A stretch of DNA of 64,000 nt, taken from assembly GCA_964036665.1 (NCBI GenBank), contig OZ038530.1:19986001-20050000 (forward strand), read 5' to 3'. A program made the translations under genes and the position numbers. Under the pieces are notes generated by a model. That model did not search any database and was not told where the DNA came from. It saw only the letters and a list, made by a program, of their open reading frames with translations. Below are positions 50,201 to 59,691 of this stretch, in pieces. This stretch comes from Gordius sp. MW1. Its lineage: Eukaryota > Nematomorpha > Gordioida > Gordea > Gordiidae. How positions within the stretch are numbered: the first letter of the stretch is position 1; each line of letters begins with the position of its first letter.

Positions 50201-50744
50201 TCCATCGCTGAGACAAATTATAAAACGGTTTATGAAATTATAGCACAATGCATTTTTCTATTATTCCACTCTTGATGATGGCCTCTTATTGTCCAAAACA
50301 TGAAATCATTCTCTTTTAAGGGGTAAAGAATGTTTTTATGATTTTTGTTTAGTTAAGTTTATCCCAAATTTTCAATCTTTACCATGGCATTGATTTGCCG
50401 AAATGCAGGATGTGCGTTTATATTGGTATAGTGTGCGAACATTTTGCCTTAAAACTTTTTTCCCAAATTTATCGACAGTACCATATTTAACGCACGCGAT
50501 GACTTCATCTGGCCGTAGGCATACCTCAGCCCCCTATATCACGCTACCCCCGAAGGAGGATTATGAAATGGTCAAAAGGAAATCCGTGCCCAATTCCTCT
50601 ACCTTTCCCCCACAAGCCCACAAAATTTCCCTCAGGCTAGAAGGCCATGACCCACAAGCTGAATCCCAAGTTTGTTACAAATTCTTTAAAACTAGTAGTA
50701 ACAATAATGATAAAAAGAAAATTATAAGTGAGTTGTTTTGCTAG
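35287..50744 (+). CDS. NDRG-family protein (alpha/beta-hydrolase fold, about 13 exons)
   Basis: NDRG proteins are cytosolic or membrane-associated, stress- and differentiation-linked proteins with a catalytically inactive alpha/beta-hydrolase fold. Exons: 35287-35458, 42022-42124, 42531-42651, 44714-44896, 45391-45453, 46102-46162, 46444-46530, 46900-46977, about 47428-47531, 47717-47782, 48117-48216, 49585-49672, 50479-50744. Diagnostic segments in order are AILTYHDMGLNH, YHIDAPGQEE, PYPTMDELGDMIEDVL, FVGLGVGAGANILSRFA, HPNQVEGLFLI, RTDLGIV, CPVMIVVGAESPH and LRLFLQGMGYI. The nucleophile-elbow position reads GVGAG, with no serine, as in other NDRGs. The C-terminal tail has basic-directed Ser/Thr sites (SGRRHTSAP, KRKSVP). 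The start is uncertain: Met 35351 (MESDRPEDNS) gives 475 residues, longer than typical family members because of an inserted exon; the open frame extends upstream to 35261. Confidence 0.92.
36661..36732 (+). repeat. 20-bp tandem repeat, about 3.5 copies
   Basis: The unit ATGTCACGCACCGAACGTGG is repeated at 36661, 36681, 36701 and partly 36721, with one base change in the second copy. A further partial copy lies at about 37008-37034 inside the adjacent array. Confidence 0.85.
36760..37970 (-). repeat. Tandem array of about 110-bp unit (array 1)
   Basis: Units carry GACTTTTTGGCCGTCCG, GCTGCTGACCAATG and AAAATGACCATTTGGCCAAA. Several are preceded by GTTTTTGGGTTCGAATCCCG, a pol III B-box-like T-arm, then T-runs. 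Overlapping open frames in the units are repeat artefacts. The same unit forms 55700-57600 and 63700-64000 in the opposite orientation. In the first large NDRG intron. Confidence 0.85.
37981..38530 (+). repeat. 209-bp tandem duplication plus two partial units
   Basis: Copies start at 37981 and 38190 (TTTTTGATATATCTTTATGA). Partial units lie at about 38441 and about 38501. Each unit contains the hairpin GCAATAGCGGAGCTATTGC followed by ATGTCGCTGATAGTTTCGTC. The partial units retain mainly the hairpin. Confidence 0.8.
39088..39345. mobile_element. Chimeric MITE remnant (GTAGCCAGG left end plus GTCGACC fragment)
   Basis: The left end ACATGGACGTAGCCAGG is followed by inverted-orientation interior. 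A fragment of the other family (AAAGGTCGACCAAGCAAAAC) lies at 39245-39265, and then a C-run and further interior. Two MITE families are joined here; the right end is lost. Confidence 0.5.
39535..39640 (+). repeat. Dispersed repeat piece shared with 55495-55620 and 62940-63085
   Basis: Common words are GGCATTCTCGCCCCTTC, CTCGCCCATAAATTGCATAG and a GTTTATACGGAGTA-type segment. The other two copies are inverted relative to this one. It lies directly beside the GC hairpin array here, and the copy at 55440 lies beside CTCGGGCCTTCGGCCCTCG, another small GC hairpin. Confidence 0.65.
39681..39848 (+). repeat. Array of six GGGGGC-NNN-GCCCCC hairpins
   Basis: Hairpins at 39681, 39711, 39736, 39762, 39789 and 39814, about 26 bp apart, each with a five- or six-bp GC stem and triloops GGA, GTA, AGA, GGA, GAA, GAA, separated by (A/G)GGGGGTTT-type spacers. 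They are followed by TACGCCCGAAGGGCGTA at 39832-39848. This is the most GC-rich patch of the window. Overlapping open frames on both strands (Gly/Pro-rich) are repeat artefacts. Confidence 0.85.
40834..41009. mobile_element. Highly palindromic MITE, ends GGTGGCCCGTCAACTTG
   Basis: About 80-bp inverted arms with only a short loop (GTGATTGGTTG). The arms include GCCGAATTTAATGTCCCCCA and its inverse. In the first large NDRG intron. Confidence 0.8.
41082..41220. mobile_element. GTCGAC-rich MITE, copy 10
   Basis: In the first large NDRG intron. The left end has lost AAAAACGGCT; the right end is CAGCCGTTTTTACAACACTA. Confidence 0.7.
41459..41940. mobile_element. GTCGAC-rich MITE, copy 11, with a second element nested inside
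   Basis: The outer ends are TAGTGTTAGAAAACGGCT and CCAGCCCCTTTTTACAATA. The body is split at 41585-41865 by another inverted-repeat element with ends TAGACTAATAGACTGCTC and GAGCAGTCTATTAGTCTA. The nesting shows the second family was active after this copy inserted. Confidence 0.7.
41585..41865. mobile_element. MITE with TAGACTAATAGACTGCTC termini (nested)
   Basis: Its 18-bp perfect terminal inverted repeats enclose about 245 bp. Related ends occur at 54369-54676, and a remnant (TAGATAGACTGCTC) lies at 53321-53335. Confidence 0.7.
42340..42478. mobile_element. GGGCGTAGCC-type MITE, copy 11 (left end eroded)
   Basis: The right end CCCTTGGCTACGCCATGA is clear and the interior GGGAGGGGCAAAATGATCAT is family-typical. 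It lies in the NDRG intron just before exon 42531-42651. Confidence 0.6.
42980..44674. mobile_element. GGGCGTAGCC MITE split by a 1.5-kb palindromic element
   Basis: The left half (CATGGGCGTAGCCAGCATTG) starts at about 42980. The right half ends at 44674 (TTTGGCTACGCCCATGG). Between them lies a giant foldback at 43059-44600. The host copy's AAAATTGT/ATAATTTTAATAAATTTTTG interior resumes on both sides, so the foldback inserted into a pre-existing MITE. Confidence 0.7.
43059..44600. repeat. Giant inverted repeat: about 595-bp arms, about 350-bp loop
   Basis: Arms 43059-43655 and 44008-44600 are near-identical inverted copies, starting GGGCCATTCCATGTCGATT. Each arm carries mirrored open frames of 66 and 81 codons, which are therefore a by-product of the palindrome. 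The loop is AT-rich. Similarity between arms implies recent origin or ongoing correction. Confidence 0.85.
44714..44896 (+). CDS. NDRG symmetric 183-nt insert exon
   Basis: It is bounded by an AG acceptor (ccag) and a strong donor (gtaagc), with phase 2 on both sides. It encodes 61 residues: a Gly/Ser/Asn/Asp-rich stretch (NTGSPSSSGPRETNG), then WGSYLSSFLGSWSP. Vertebrate NDRGs have nothing between the DAPGQ segment and the YPSMDQLAEM segment, which is exactly where this sits. Skipping it joins LVEG directly to APYPTMDELG in frame, restoring the usual layout, so it is a candidate cassette exon. Confidence 0.75.
45600..45935 (-). repeat. Dispersed repeat, copy 2 (inverse of 119-435)
   Basis: The reverse complement aligns along its length to 119-435 with moderate divergence. 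It lies in the NDRG intron between exons 45391-45453 and 46102-46162, in antisense orientation. It shows the GGACAGGACGGA run and the TAATTGCTATGG remnant of the common tail. Confidence 0.65.
48970..49413. mobile_element. MITE with long TIRs containing GACGCGCGAAGCGAAAAAA
   Basis: About 70-bp inverted ends: GATGACGCGCGAAGCGAAAA onward at left and the inverse (TTTTTTCGTTTCGCGCGTCA) at right, sharing TTGATAAATTAGCCCAAAAA inside. In the NDRG intron between exons 48117-48216 and 49585-49672. Confidence 0.72.
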
Positions 50745-50839
50745 GGTGTGTAAAAATTTACAAGTTCAAAGCATTTGTTTTAAATTTGAGAGGGTTCAAC
50801 ATTAATAATGCCATCTCGGCCATTCTAAAATGACCAATC

Positions 50840-51130
50840 GATGAAAATTTCATAAAAAGGTTTTATGGAGACAGGCTTTACCTAAAAACAAGATTCTATG
50901 AATGGGGGGGAATAACTTTTAAATTTTATTGAATTTAGCGTCACGAACCAATTTTTTAAAAGACCTTTTTTTGGCTTTGGGTGCCCACAACTCGAAATGT
51001 AGTGGCTCATATGAGCTAAATTTTTTAGAAATTAATCATTTTACTAGTTTTAACATTTCTACCAAATTTTGTGAAAATCTAAAGTCGGCCGAAAACGTGG
51101 CGATTTGTCATCGAATGTCCCATTTCGATA
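50840..51130 (+). repeat. Dispersed repeat, copy B of pair with 34058-34385
   Basis: See the partner. This copy lies between the main NDRG stop and the candidate alternative last exon, so it would sit in an intron if that exon is used. Confidence 0.6.
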
Positions 51131-51168
51131 ATTTTCTTGGTGCAATTTTTTAAAATTTTTGCATTTAG

Positions 51169-51261
51169 ATGGTTGATTTCTTGGGTGGTGGAGATTTTAG
51201 CCAGAAGCCCGCTTTCTCCGACCCCCTGGCCCAGCCACCTACGAGCCCTGCTGTGGTTTGA
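51169..51261 (+). CDS. Candidate alternative last exon of the NDRG gene
   Basis: After a tttgcatttag acceptor, an open frame of 30 codons ends in TGA: MVDFLGGGDFSQ, then KPAFSDPLAQPPTSPAVV. It would have to be entered at phase 0. A phase-0 donor, CAA/gtttgt at 50669, lies inside the preceding exon and would replace its last 24 codons. The donor is weak and the exon is short, so this is a proposal. Base composition is richer in G+C than the surrounding intron and resembles the neighbouring exons. Confidence 0.4.
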   Translation: MVDFLGGGDFSQKPAFSDPLAQPPTSPAVV

Positions 51262-52594
51262 AGAAAGTTGACAAGGCGCAAAAACAAAGAAAAACGAGAA
51301 TTGGAAAAATATAAATTATTGTTCGTTGCAAAGTGCATTCCCTACTTGTCTATTTATTCTTCGTCATATATTAGTTTTAAATTCATTAACAAACAGAAAC
51401 CATGTGGTTCTAAGAGCTTTATGTGCAAGCATTGGACTATATGTATGTCCCTCCGTTGCACAAATGTTTGTTAACTCGTTTTTGTTTCGTCTCACTTTAA
51501 ACTTACGCTAATAAAATCGTATTATATCCTATGTATCTTGGTTTATTTAAAAAAAACATTTTTTTCAAATTCAAAAGATGTTTTTTTCTGTATGAGCATG
51601 GAAAATTATTTATATTTTACATTTTAGGCTTTTTATATAATTTATATGGATTACCAAAAAATAGCAAATATTAGTATAATCTCAATATAGCTGACTGCTG
51701 GTCTTTTGGCATTGAGTCGTCTAGTCATAAAACTATTTTTCGCTCTTGTAATAACATTATACACAATGGAAAAACCTACAAACGGAGCCTAGATTTGTTG
51801 AACATAATAAAAAATATTCATTTGTTTTAAACTTCTTTACTGCCAAATCCAAATCAAGATAAATTAATGTTCTTGTTGGATAAAATATCCACCGTGTTTC
51901 CCAGTATTTTCTAGCGGTCCTTGAAGAAGTTTTCACAACTAGCAAAAAACCATCCCTTGTCTTAACTTTTCCTTGCAGATAAATATTGCCCTCAGAGACC
52001 AGAAAATCCTCCTTGCCCGGGGTTATAAGCTATGTCCTTTAAGCAAGGGCTCAGGGTTCAAATCTCGCTCACGGCTCTTTCTTTAAAAAGATGTAAAATA
52101 TATCACATTGTCAACAAGGCTGTCAGGCCTGGGTAACCGAACGCCACCCCTCATCAAATCTCTAAAGAAATTGACCAACGAAGTGTGACAAACAACCATA
52201 TTATGTTTGATTTCGTGTATTATTTTGTCACCTTTTTATTATAATGTATCATATTTATTAATCGTAGTTGTTATTTAGAAAAATCGCGAACTAAATTAAA
52301 AAATTTGAAAATATAGAACAATACTGCTAAAAACAAGTCTGAGAGCTTGGGCATTTCTTATGATTCGAGCATAAATGAGGCTAAAAATTCAAGAAACGGC
52401 CTTTATAACGTTTTTGAGGCTTTATTCCCACGCATTATAAATTTTTGTATAATATTTATAAAATCCTATAGATCATTAATGATTTATAGGATTATTATTT
52501 TGTTTTTCTGAAACTCCCTCCCCGCATCGAAATTCCCCCACTATGTCTGGGAAATGGGGAACACAGAACATTATAGTACATACATAGACTAGAT

Positions 52595-53317
52595 CAGTGG
52601 TTCTTAACCTTTTTATACACGCGGCCCCCCAAATATTTTATAATTTGTTTGCGGCCCCCCATTTTTTTCATAATAATTTATATTTGTTATATTATCTATA
52701 AATTGATTTTCTATTATTTTTTCATTTTATTATATAATAAACATAAAACACAACTTTATTATTTCATTATCTATTTAAATTTAAATAGATAATGAAATAA
52801 TAATAACATAAAAACTTCATAATTAAACATAAAAACAATGTTTAAAATAAAAAATATATGCATTCGGAAATATATTTAATGAGATTTCTGCTGCTGAACA
52901 TCTTCAGCCAATTTGTTGATTCTTGGTTCAATTGATTGTAATGCTATCCTCATGCAGGAATCTAGTCGCAATCGATTGCGTTTTTTAGTTTTTATATCCA
53001 CCATAGTTGAGAAGCCTTTTTCACACAAATATGTACTAGTGGAAGGCAGCAAATTTTGAATTGCTGCTGAAAATAATGGAGGATATTCTGCACGAATTTG
53101 TATCCAAAATTGCGGCAAACTTTGTTTTAAACAAAGATTTTAAATTACAATCATTTATTAATTCTAATAATGAATCTTAAGGCAACGAGTTCGAATCCCC
53201 TGGTGTTTTTCTAAAGCTTTTCTGTATATTTTTATTTTATTCCAAAAATTTGGCGGCCCCCCAGTAAACTTCTCGCGACCCCTTAGGGGGTCGCGACCCC
53301 CAGGTTAAGAATCACTG
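52595..53317. mobile_element. hAT transposon remnant 1 with perfect 8-bp target duplication
   Basis: The ends CAGTGGTTCTTAACCT and (inverse) CAGTGATTCTTAACCTGGGG are typical of hAT elements. GACTAGAT is repeated on both sides (52587-52594 and 53318-53325), the 8-bp duplication expected for hAT. It contains an inverted AATAGATAATGAAATAATAA hairpin and the last 80 codons of a transposase on the minus strand. Confidence 0.88.
52876..53118 (-). pseudogene. hAT transposase C-terminal fragment 1
   Basis: It reads PQFWIQIRAEYPPLFSAAIQ, then TYLCEKGFSTMVDIKTKKRN: the C-terminal hAT dimerisation region of ZBED/Charlie-like transposases. All upstream catalytic parts are missing, so it is non-functional as a transposase. 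It has 80 codons and ends QQQKSH before a stop. Confidence 0.8.
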
Positions 53318-54368
53318 GACTAGATAGACTGCTCATTATAACGCACAAAATGTGTACCCTTTTTTCCACCATTTTGATGTTAACTTGGTATCGCGTTCCT
53401 GCGAGGTGGTGGAACATGATTTAAACTTAAAAAAGGTTTGAAGGGAGAATTTAGGAATATTGGGAGAATTGAGGAAAGATAGGAACATATGTTGGGATAC
53501 TATAGTCAGACAGCCGGGTGGATGGCAGGGGGGAAAAGGTAAAGGACTCCCCCAGCCACAATATACTTTTAATTCGATTTTACTACATGGTATTTTAACT
53601 AATTTATTTATATCCAAAACTATTACAAGAATTAAATAATGAATGAAAAAATCAAACAACTCTCGATACAATATGTTGTGTATAATAATCAATAATGCGT
53701 GTTCATGTTGATATAGGGGATGAAATAACAAATACGTTTGGGCGCGTGGGGAGGGGGGGAGGGAGGAGAGGGGAAAGTATTACACACGTACTGGAAATTA
53801 AAAGGAAAGGAAAAGTACAACATATGAAGTGGTAGGGTTCAGTACTATGTATAAATTAAAATACGCGGCACAATCAACGAACTTGCAGTATAAAGAAAGG
53901 AAGGGAGGGAATCGAATAAGTATGTCTGAGATAAGCAGTTTTACAAGGGGTTGGGGGAAATCCTTAACTTTTGTATAAGAGGACATGGGGGGTTGGGAGA
54001 ATTTAAACTCCGGATACGACACTTGGTAAAGTGGGGAATATATAGATATTAGTAATTTTGTGAATTAAATAATCTTAAAAAGGTAAATAAAAAATATTGA
54101 ATTGGGTAGATATCAAAAATAGTATTATGAAATAAATATCATTCACAGAATACATAAAAATTAAAAATGTGACAAAAGTTTGTTTAAATTTATGTATTGT
54201 ATAATATTAATTTATTTACGTTTGTTCAAATTTATAAACCAGTAAGGAAGGTAAATTGACTGTTTTCGCGTAATATTACATGGTTGGAATACACAAGTTG
54301 TTATATCGAAATGGAGGAAAATTTGACACACAATTTACCCAGTGTATCTAGTATGTTTACTAACACAC

Positions 54369-54676
54369 ATAGACTAATAAAACTATAGACTGCCGAACAG
54401 CTGATTTTTACTATTAAAATCATTCAGACACCAAAATAGCTGCCATATTGTAGGAAAAATTCAACAACAGGTATATTTATACTTCTCCACAATAAAATAT
54501 TGAAGAAAATAAATAAGACTAATAACTTAATTTATAAATCAAAGAAAAATAAGTAGATTAGAACAATAAATTTTGCTGAATTCTATTGTTTGGTTACAAT
54601 TTCCCACAATATGGCGGTTGCTATATTTGCTGTAAAATTATCAGCTGTTCGGCAGTCTATGGTTTTATTAGTCTAT
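54369..54676. mobile_element. MITE with ATAGACTAATAAAACTATAG termini
   Basis: Long inverted ends: ATAGACTAATAAAACTATAG plus ACTGCCGAACAGCTGAT on the left and the inverse (ATCAGCTGTTCGGCAGT and onward) on the right. It interrupts a sequence that is continuous in the related repeat at about 21840-21935 (TTTACTAACACATATCTATC). Confidence 0.72.
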
Positions 54677-55689
54677 GCTAACACATCACTCTATCCCTTT
54701 ACCTACTCTTTCTCTCCATCTCCTCTACTCGCCCGCTCCGCCCCCTTCATGTGTGCTTGGCTAGTTATGGGGCGGGAGTGGATAACTAAATGTTTGCCAA
54801 AGTTTAAACAAGGATTTTTTGTATTCCATATTTCAATGAACTACTCTTAGATTATTTGAATGACTAGAAATTTTTTGTTTCAAACCCGTCCTTAAGAATA
54901 TTTGAGTTGGTAACGGTATCCCCCAGGGTATCTCAACGCCCATTTTATATTAATAAGTATTGATTAGAAACTCCAGTCATCATACCCTTTAAAAATCTAT
55001 AAACAACAGATTAAACTAATTCACTATTAAGTCAAATATTATTTTTCAATGATTATTATTAACATTTGTAACATATATATATTGTCTATGTATTTCAATA
55101 AAAACATCTAATATGAAGGAAGCAAATGAAAAAATGTTTGTTTAAAAAAGGATCCAGCTTTTTAAATCAGCTGACCGGGACCGAAACTGGGCTTCTATAT
55201 ACTTATAACCGGTGGTGGTCTAAAGCAGTGGTTCTTAACCTTTTTATACACGCGACCCCCCAAATATTTTATAATTTTTTTGCGGCCCCCCATTTTTTTC
55301 ATAATAATTTATATTTGTTATATTATCTATAATATATTGATTTTCTATTATTTTTTCATTTTATTATATAATAAACATAAAACACAACTTTATTATTTCA
55401 TTATCTATTTAAAATTTAAATAGATAATGAAATAATAAAAAACTCGGGCCTTCGGCCCTCGTGGGAAGGGGGAGAAGGGAAGGGGAGTAGGGGAAGGGAA
55501 GAGGGGAAGGGGGAACTCTTCTATACTCCGTATAAACGTAGCATATTTGCTATGCAATTTATGGGCGAGAAAGGTGGGAAGGGGCGAGAATGCCTATAGG
55601 GGGTATTAGATGCAAAATAATTAGTTGATTAGTTATAGGCCCTTGTAGGGGAGGACATAGGGTAATTATCAATGTTAACCAATTCAAAA

Positions 55690-57600
55690 ACGAAAAAAAA
55701 TTTCGATTTATTTGGCCAATGGTCATTTTTTTATTGGTCAGTAGCCAGCGGACGGTCAAAAAATCATATTATCATTGGTATTAACATGAACAAATATTAA
55801 TTTAATTTAAAAAAATTAAAAAAAAAAAAATTTGTCCCCTCCCTGACTTGAACCCCACACCACCAGTTCCCAAGCCGGCGCTATAACCACTATACCATGC
55901 TGGCTTTAAAATAGAAGAAGTTATTATGTTATTTATATAGATAATGAAATAATAAAGTTGTGTTTTATGTTTAGAAAATCAATATATTTCGTCGGTCAGT
56001 AGCCAGCGGACGGTCAAAATGTCATATTATCAATGGTATTAACAAAAACAAAATATTAATTTAATGTAAAAAAAAAATTAAAAAAAAAGGTTTTTTTTTT
56101 AGTTTTAAAAAAGGGCTAAATTCTTAAACTACCAGCCCGATTCGCTCGAAACTTTACCCGTAGGTGCCCAGGGCGGCCGGGGGTAAAATAACCTTTTCAG
56201 ATTCCTAAAATACCTTTTCATTTTAAAAATATCGAACAGTTCCCTGCCACACGTGCGGTGTAATATCTATGACACGTAGAAAAATTTTACTAATTATATA
56301 AACTTACGCGCGCCATCTAATAAAGTACAATTCGTGTTTGAGTTTAATAGTAGATTCAATTTAATTAGAAATAACGGGCTATGATTATACCTTTGAAGGA
56401 GGTTTCGAATTTTGTGTTAGTTTCTATCGATATATTTTATCGTAAATTAGAAGCTAATACCTATATTATTTTTTTAAATATTACTTTTTAGGTTTTCTAT
56501 GAAATCACAATCTAATTAAATGAAATATATTAACCCAATAAAAAATATATATGCATTTATAAGGTTAAAAATATATATTACATAGTTGGCTGTCTGTTAG
56601 ACCATCTATAATAAATTTTTAGGTTATATATAAAATTTGGCCAATGGTCATTTTTTTTCATTGGTAAGCAGCCAGGACACGGTAAAAGTGGATATAAATT
56701 CATAAGTCAAAAAAAACAAAAAAATAAACTCGGATTCACATTTTGGCCAATGGTCATTTTTTTCCATTGGTCAGCAGCCAGGACACGGTAAAAGTGGATA
56801 TAAACTTATAATAGTCAAAAAAAAACTAAAAAAAATTTTCGAATCACATTTTGGCCAATGGTCATTTTTTTTCATTGGTCAGCAGCCAGGACACGGTAAA
56901 AGTGGATATAAATTCATAATAGTCAAAAAAAACTAAAAAAAAATTTTCGAATTACATTTTGGCCAATGGTCATTTTTTTCCATTGGTCAGCAGCCAGGAC
57001 ACGGTAAAAGTGGATATAAATTCATAATAGTCAAAAAAACGAAAAAAAAATTTCGAATCACATTTTGGCCAATGGTGATTTTTTTCCATTGGTCAGCAGC
57101 CAACGGACGGCCAAAAAGTCATAATAGCAATGGTAGTAACAGGAACAATCATAATAGTAAAAAAAAACGAAAAAATAAACTCGGATTCACATTTTGGCCA
57201 ATGGTCATTTTTTCATTGGTCAGCAGCCAGCGGACGGCCAAAAAGTCTTATTATCAATGATAGTAACAAGAACAATCATAAGAGTCAAAAAAAACTCCGG
57301 GATTCTAACCCCAAAACTAGTTAAATTGCATAGCAATTACCAAAATCTAAATATAGAAACATTGGTCAGCAGCCAGCGGACGGCCAAAAAGTCATAATAG
57401 CAATGGTAGAAACAGGAACAATCATAATAGTCAAAAAAAACAAAAAAAATAATTTCGATTCACATTTTGGCCAATGGTCATTTTTTTCATTGGTCAGCAG
57501 CCAGCGGACGGCCAAAAATTCTTATTATCAATGATAGTAACAAGAACAATCATAAGAGTCAAAAAAAACTCCGGGATTCTAACCCCAAAACTAGTTAAAT
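55690..57600 (+). repeat. Tandem array of about 110-bp unit (array 2)
   Basis: Inverse orientation to 36760-37970. Units carry CATTTTGGCCAATGGTCATT, CATTGGTCAGCAGCCAG and GGACGGCCAAAAAGTC, and alternate between two spacer types (ACACGGTAAAAGTGGATATA and ATAATAGCAATGGTAGTAAC). It is inserted inside hAT remnant 2. The segment 55990-56640 is a diverged, interrupted part with no gene signal. Confidence 0.85.
55833..55905 (-). repeat. tRNA-derived sequence (pol III A and B boxes)
   Basis: Read on the minus strand, GCCAGCATGGTATAGTGGTT holds a good A box and GGGGTTCAAGTC a good B box, at tRNA-like spacing, with a plausible anticodon arm CCGG..CTGG around TTGGGA. The acceptor arms do not pair (GCCAGCA against GGGGACA), so it is a tRNA pseudogene or the head of a SINE and not a working tRNA. 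An A-run follows on the plus strand. Confidence 0.65.
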
Positions 57601-57960
57601 TGCATAGCAATTAAAAAGTAAACAACTTTTATTTATGTTTATTATATAACTAGTTAAATTGCATAGCATTAAAAGTAAACAACTTTTATCTATAGTTAAA
57701 TTGCATAGCAATTAAAAGTAAACAACTTTTATTTATGCTTATTATATAACTAGTTAAATTGCATAGCAATTAAAAGTAAACAACTTTTATTTATGTTTAT
57801 ATAATAGATAATTTAACAAATCTTATATATAACACAGCGAGGGAGATAGAGATGAGGGGTGGGGCACCTCTTATGCATAGCAATTAAAAATAACACAGCG
57901 AGGGAGATAGAGATGAGGGGTGGGGCACCTCTTTCTCATGCATAGCAATTAAAAATCGAT
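57590..57960 (+). repeat. Nested short tandem repeats with TTGCATAGCAA palindromes
   Basis: About four units of AGTTAAATTGCATAGCAATT plus AAAAGTAAACAACTTTTAT (57590-57800) are followed by two units of AACACAGCGAGGGAGATAGA plus GATGAGGGGTGGGGCACC, ending GCATAGCAATTAAAAAT (57836-57955). They join the right border of array 2 to the resumed hAT sequence. Confidence 0.8.
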
Positions 57961-58135
57961 AACCTAATATACCCAATGCAAATAGATAGGGTAACGGACA
58001 GACAACGGACGACGGACATCAACGGACAACCAAAAACGAGCCCATAAATTGCATAGCAATTAATAACATAAAAACTTAATAATTAAACATAAAAACAATT
58101 CATTTATAATAAAAAATATATGCATTCGGATATAT

Positions 58136-58686
58136 TTAATGAGATTTCTGCTGCTGAACATCATCAACCAATTTGTTAATTCTTGGTTCAATTGATTGTA
58201 ATGCTATCCTCATGCAGGAATCTAGTCGCAATCGATTGCGTTTTTTAGTTTTTATATCCACCATAGTTGAGAAACCTTTTTCACACAAATATGTACTAGC
58301 GAAAGGCAGCAAATTTTGCATTGCTGCTGAAATTAATGGAGGATATTCTGCACGAATTTGTATCCAAAATTGCGGCAAACTTTTAGTTTTAAACAAAGAT
58401 TTTAAATTACAATCATTTATTAATTCTAATAATGAATCTTCATCATCTGATGATAAATTATAGTAATTTACATTTTCTTTCTCGAATTGAAATTTTGAAT
58501 CAGAGAATAGTTGTGAATAGAATGGAAACATTTCATATATATTTGAGTCATTCTTTGAATCCATCTTTGGAATTTCATTTTCATAGCCTCAATTTTGTTA
58601 TGCATAGTAAAAATATCAGATTTAGGTCCTTGCATAGATATATTCAACTGATTTAGAATTGTAAAAATATCCGCTAGATATGACAA
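58136..58686 (-). pseudogene. hAT transposase C-terminal fragment 2 (frameshifted)
   Basis: Two overlapping frames. The upstream one (58468-58686) has SYLADIFTILNQLNISMQGP, then FTMHNKIEAMKMKF. The downstream one (58136-58564) has EMFPFYSQLFSD and the same dimerisation end as fragment 1. The frame must change near 58560, so the gene is broken as well as truncated at its 5' side. Confidence 0.8.
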
Positions 58687-59691
58687 TTTATCGACCCAAT
58701 TATTGTCATCAAAATAGCAGGGTGTAAGTGGTTATAGCGAACGTCTTGTAAATGTAAACAAACAGAAGGCAACGATTTCGAATCCCCTGGTGGGTATTTT
58801 TTCTAAAGCTTTTCTGAATATTTTTATTTTATTCTAAAAAAATTTGGCGACCCCCCGGCAAACTTCTCATGACCCCCTAGGGGGTCGCGTCCCCCAGGTT
58901 AAGAATCACTGGTATAAAGAGGCTGTTAAAGGTTTTTTTCGTTTGCTAGTTTAAGTCGAAGGTACGAAAGAAAGAAGATCTAAGGGAGCATATTAATATG
59001 GACAAAAAAGGGTACGATTTCAAGAAATTTTTGTATTAACAGAAAAGAATAGCTGATTATTAAGTAATAATTGACTATGGAGAGCCCGCTCCACTTGTGA
59101 GGAAATAAAGTTCGGCCCTCCAAGGGAAAAATGCTAGTTAGGCCACTGCCTTGGAGGCCTATAATTGTAATTTGTATAATTTTTTTTGACCTCATTTCTA
59201 CGACTACTTTTTCAAACGATAAATTTAAAGTTAAACGCTAAAAAATGCCTTATCTAATTATTGACAACTCCGGCTTCGATCCTCGCCCGAGGCTTCGATT
59301 TTAATCGGCTTTTTTGTTAAACGTTAAACCTAAGCCCTTCTATATAATGTAGAGACGCAATAATTATTTGCGAAACAATTCTAGAGGACAGGGTTTTATG
59401 GTTATCTCTCTTTTTTAATAAACATAAACTATTGATTGTCATGCATGCCATTTATAGTGCTGTATAAAATAAATATTTGTTGCTATTAAACTTAGCATTA
59501 ACCAAGCATTTACATAATTGTTGTTAATTATAGATAGCATTATCATTATTGGATCTTTAAATAAACGTGACAAAAATTGGCTTCAGGCTATTTTTATCAG
59601 CATTAGATATTTAAAGTGCTAAAAAAAGCATTAAAGTGTAAGCGGGAATCAGAATAACAAAGAAAAGGGAGACACAGTCTCGAACGCGATG

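Larger units (their letters stand above)
55226..58911. mobile_element. hAT transposon remnant 2, expanded to 3.7 kb by nested repeats
   Basis: Same family as 52595-53317. The left end is CAGTGGTTCTTAACCT and the right end GGTTAAGAATCACTG. Flanks GTCTAAAG (55218-55225) and GTATAAAG (58912-58919) match at 7 of 8 positions, so they are probably the target duplication. Relative to remnant 1, about 2.6 kb is inserted between 55440 and 58060, consisting of GC-rich repeat, tRNA-like sequence, an inverted piece of the element itself (55920-55980) and the 110-bp array. Confidence 0.8.

Noticed and set aside
51757-51945. Minus-strand 62-codon frame (KTSSRTARKYWETRWIFYPT)
   Set aside because: No family recognised, no start or splice context; likely chance or a decayed repeat.
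51990-52075. tRNA-like stretch with GGTTCAAATCTC
   Set aside because: A B-box-like word is present, but no A box at the right spacing and no cloverleaf could be folded by eye.
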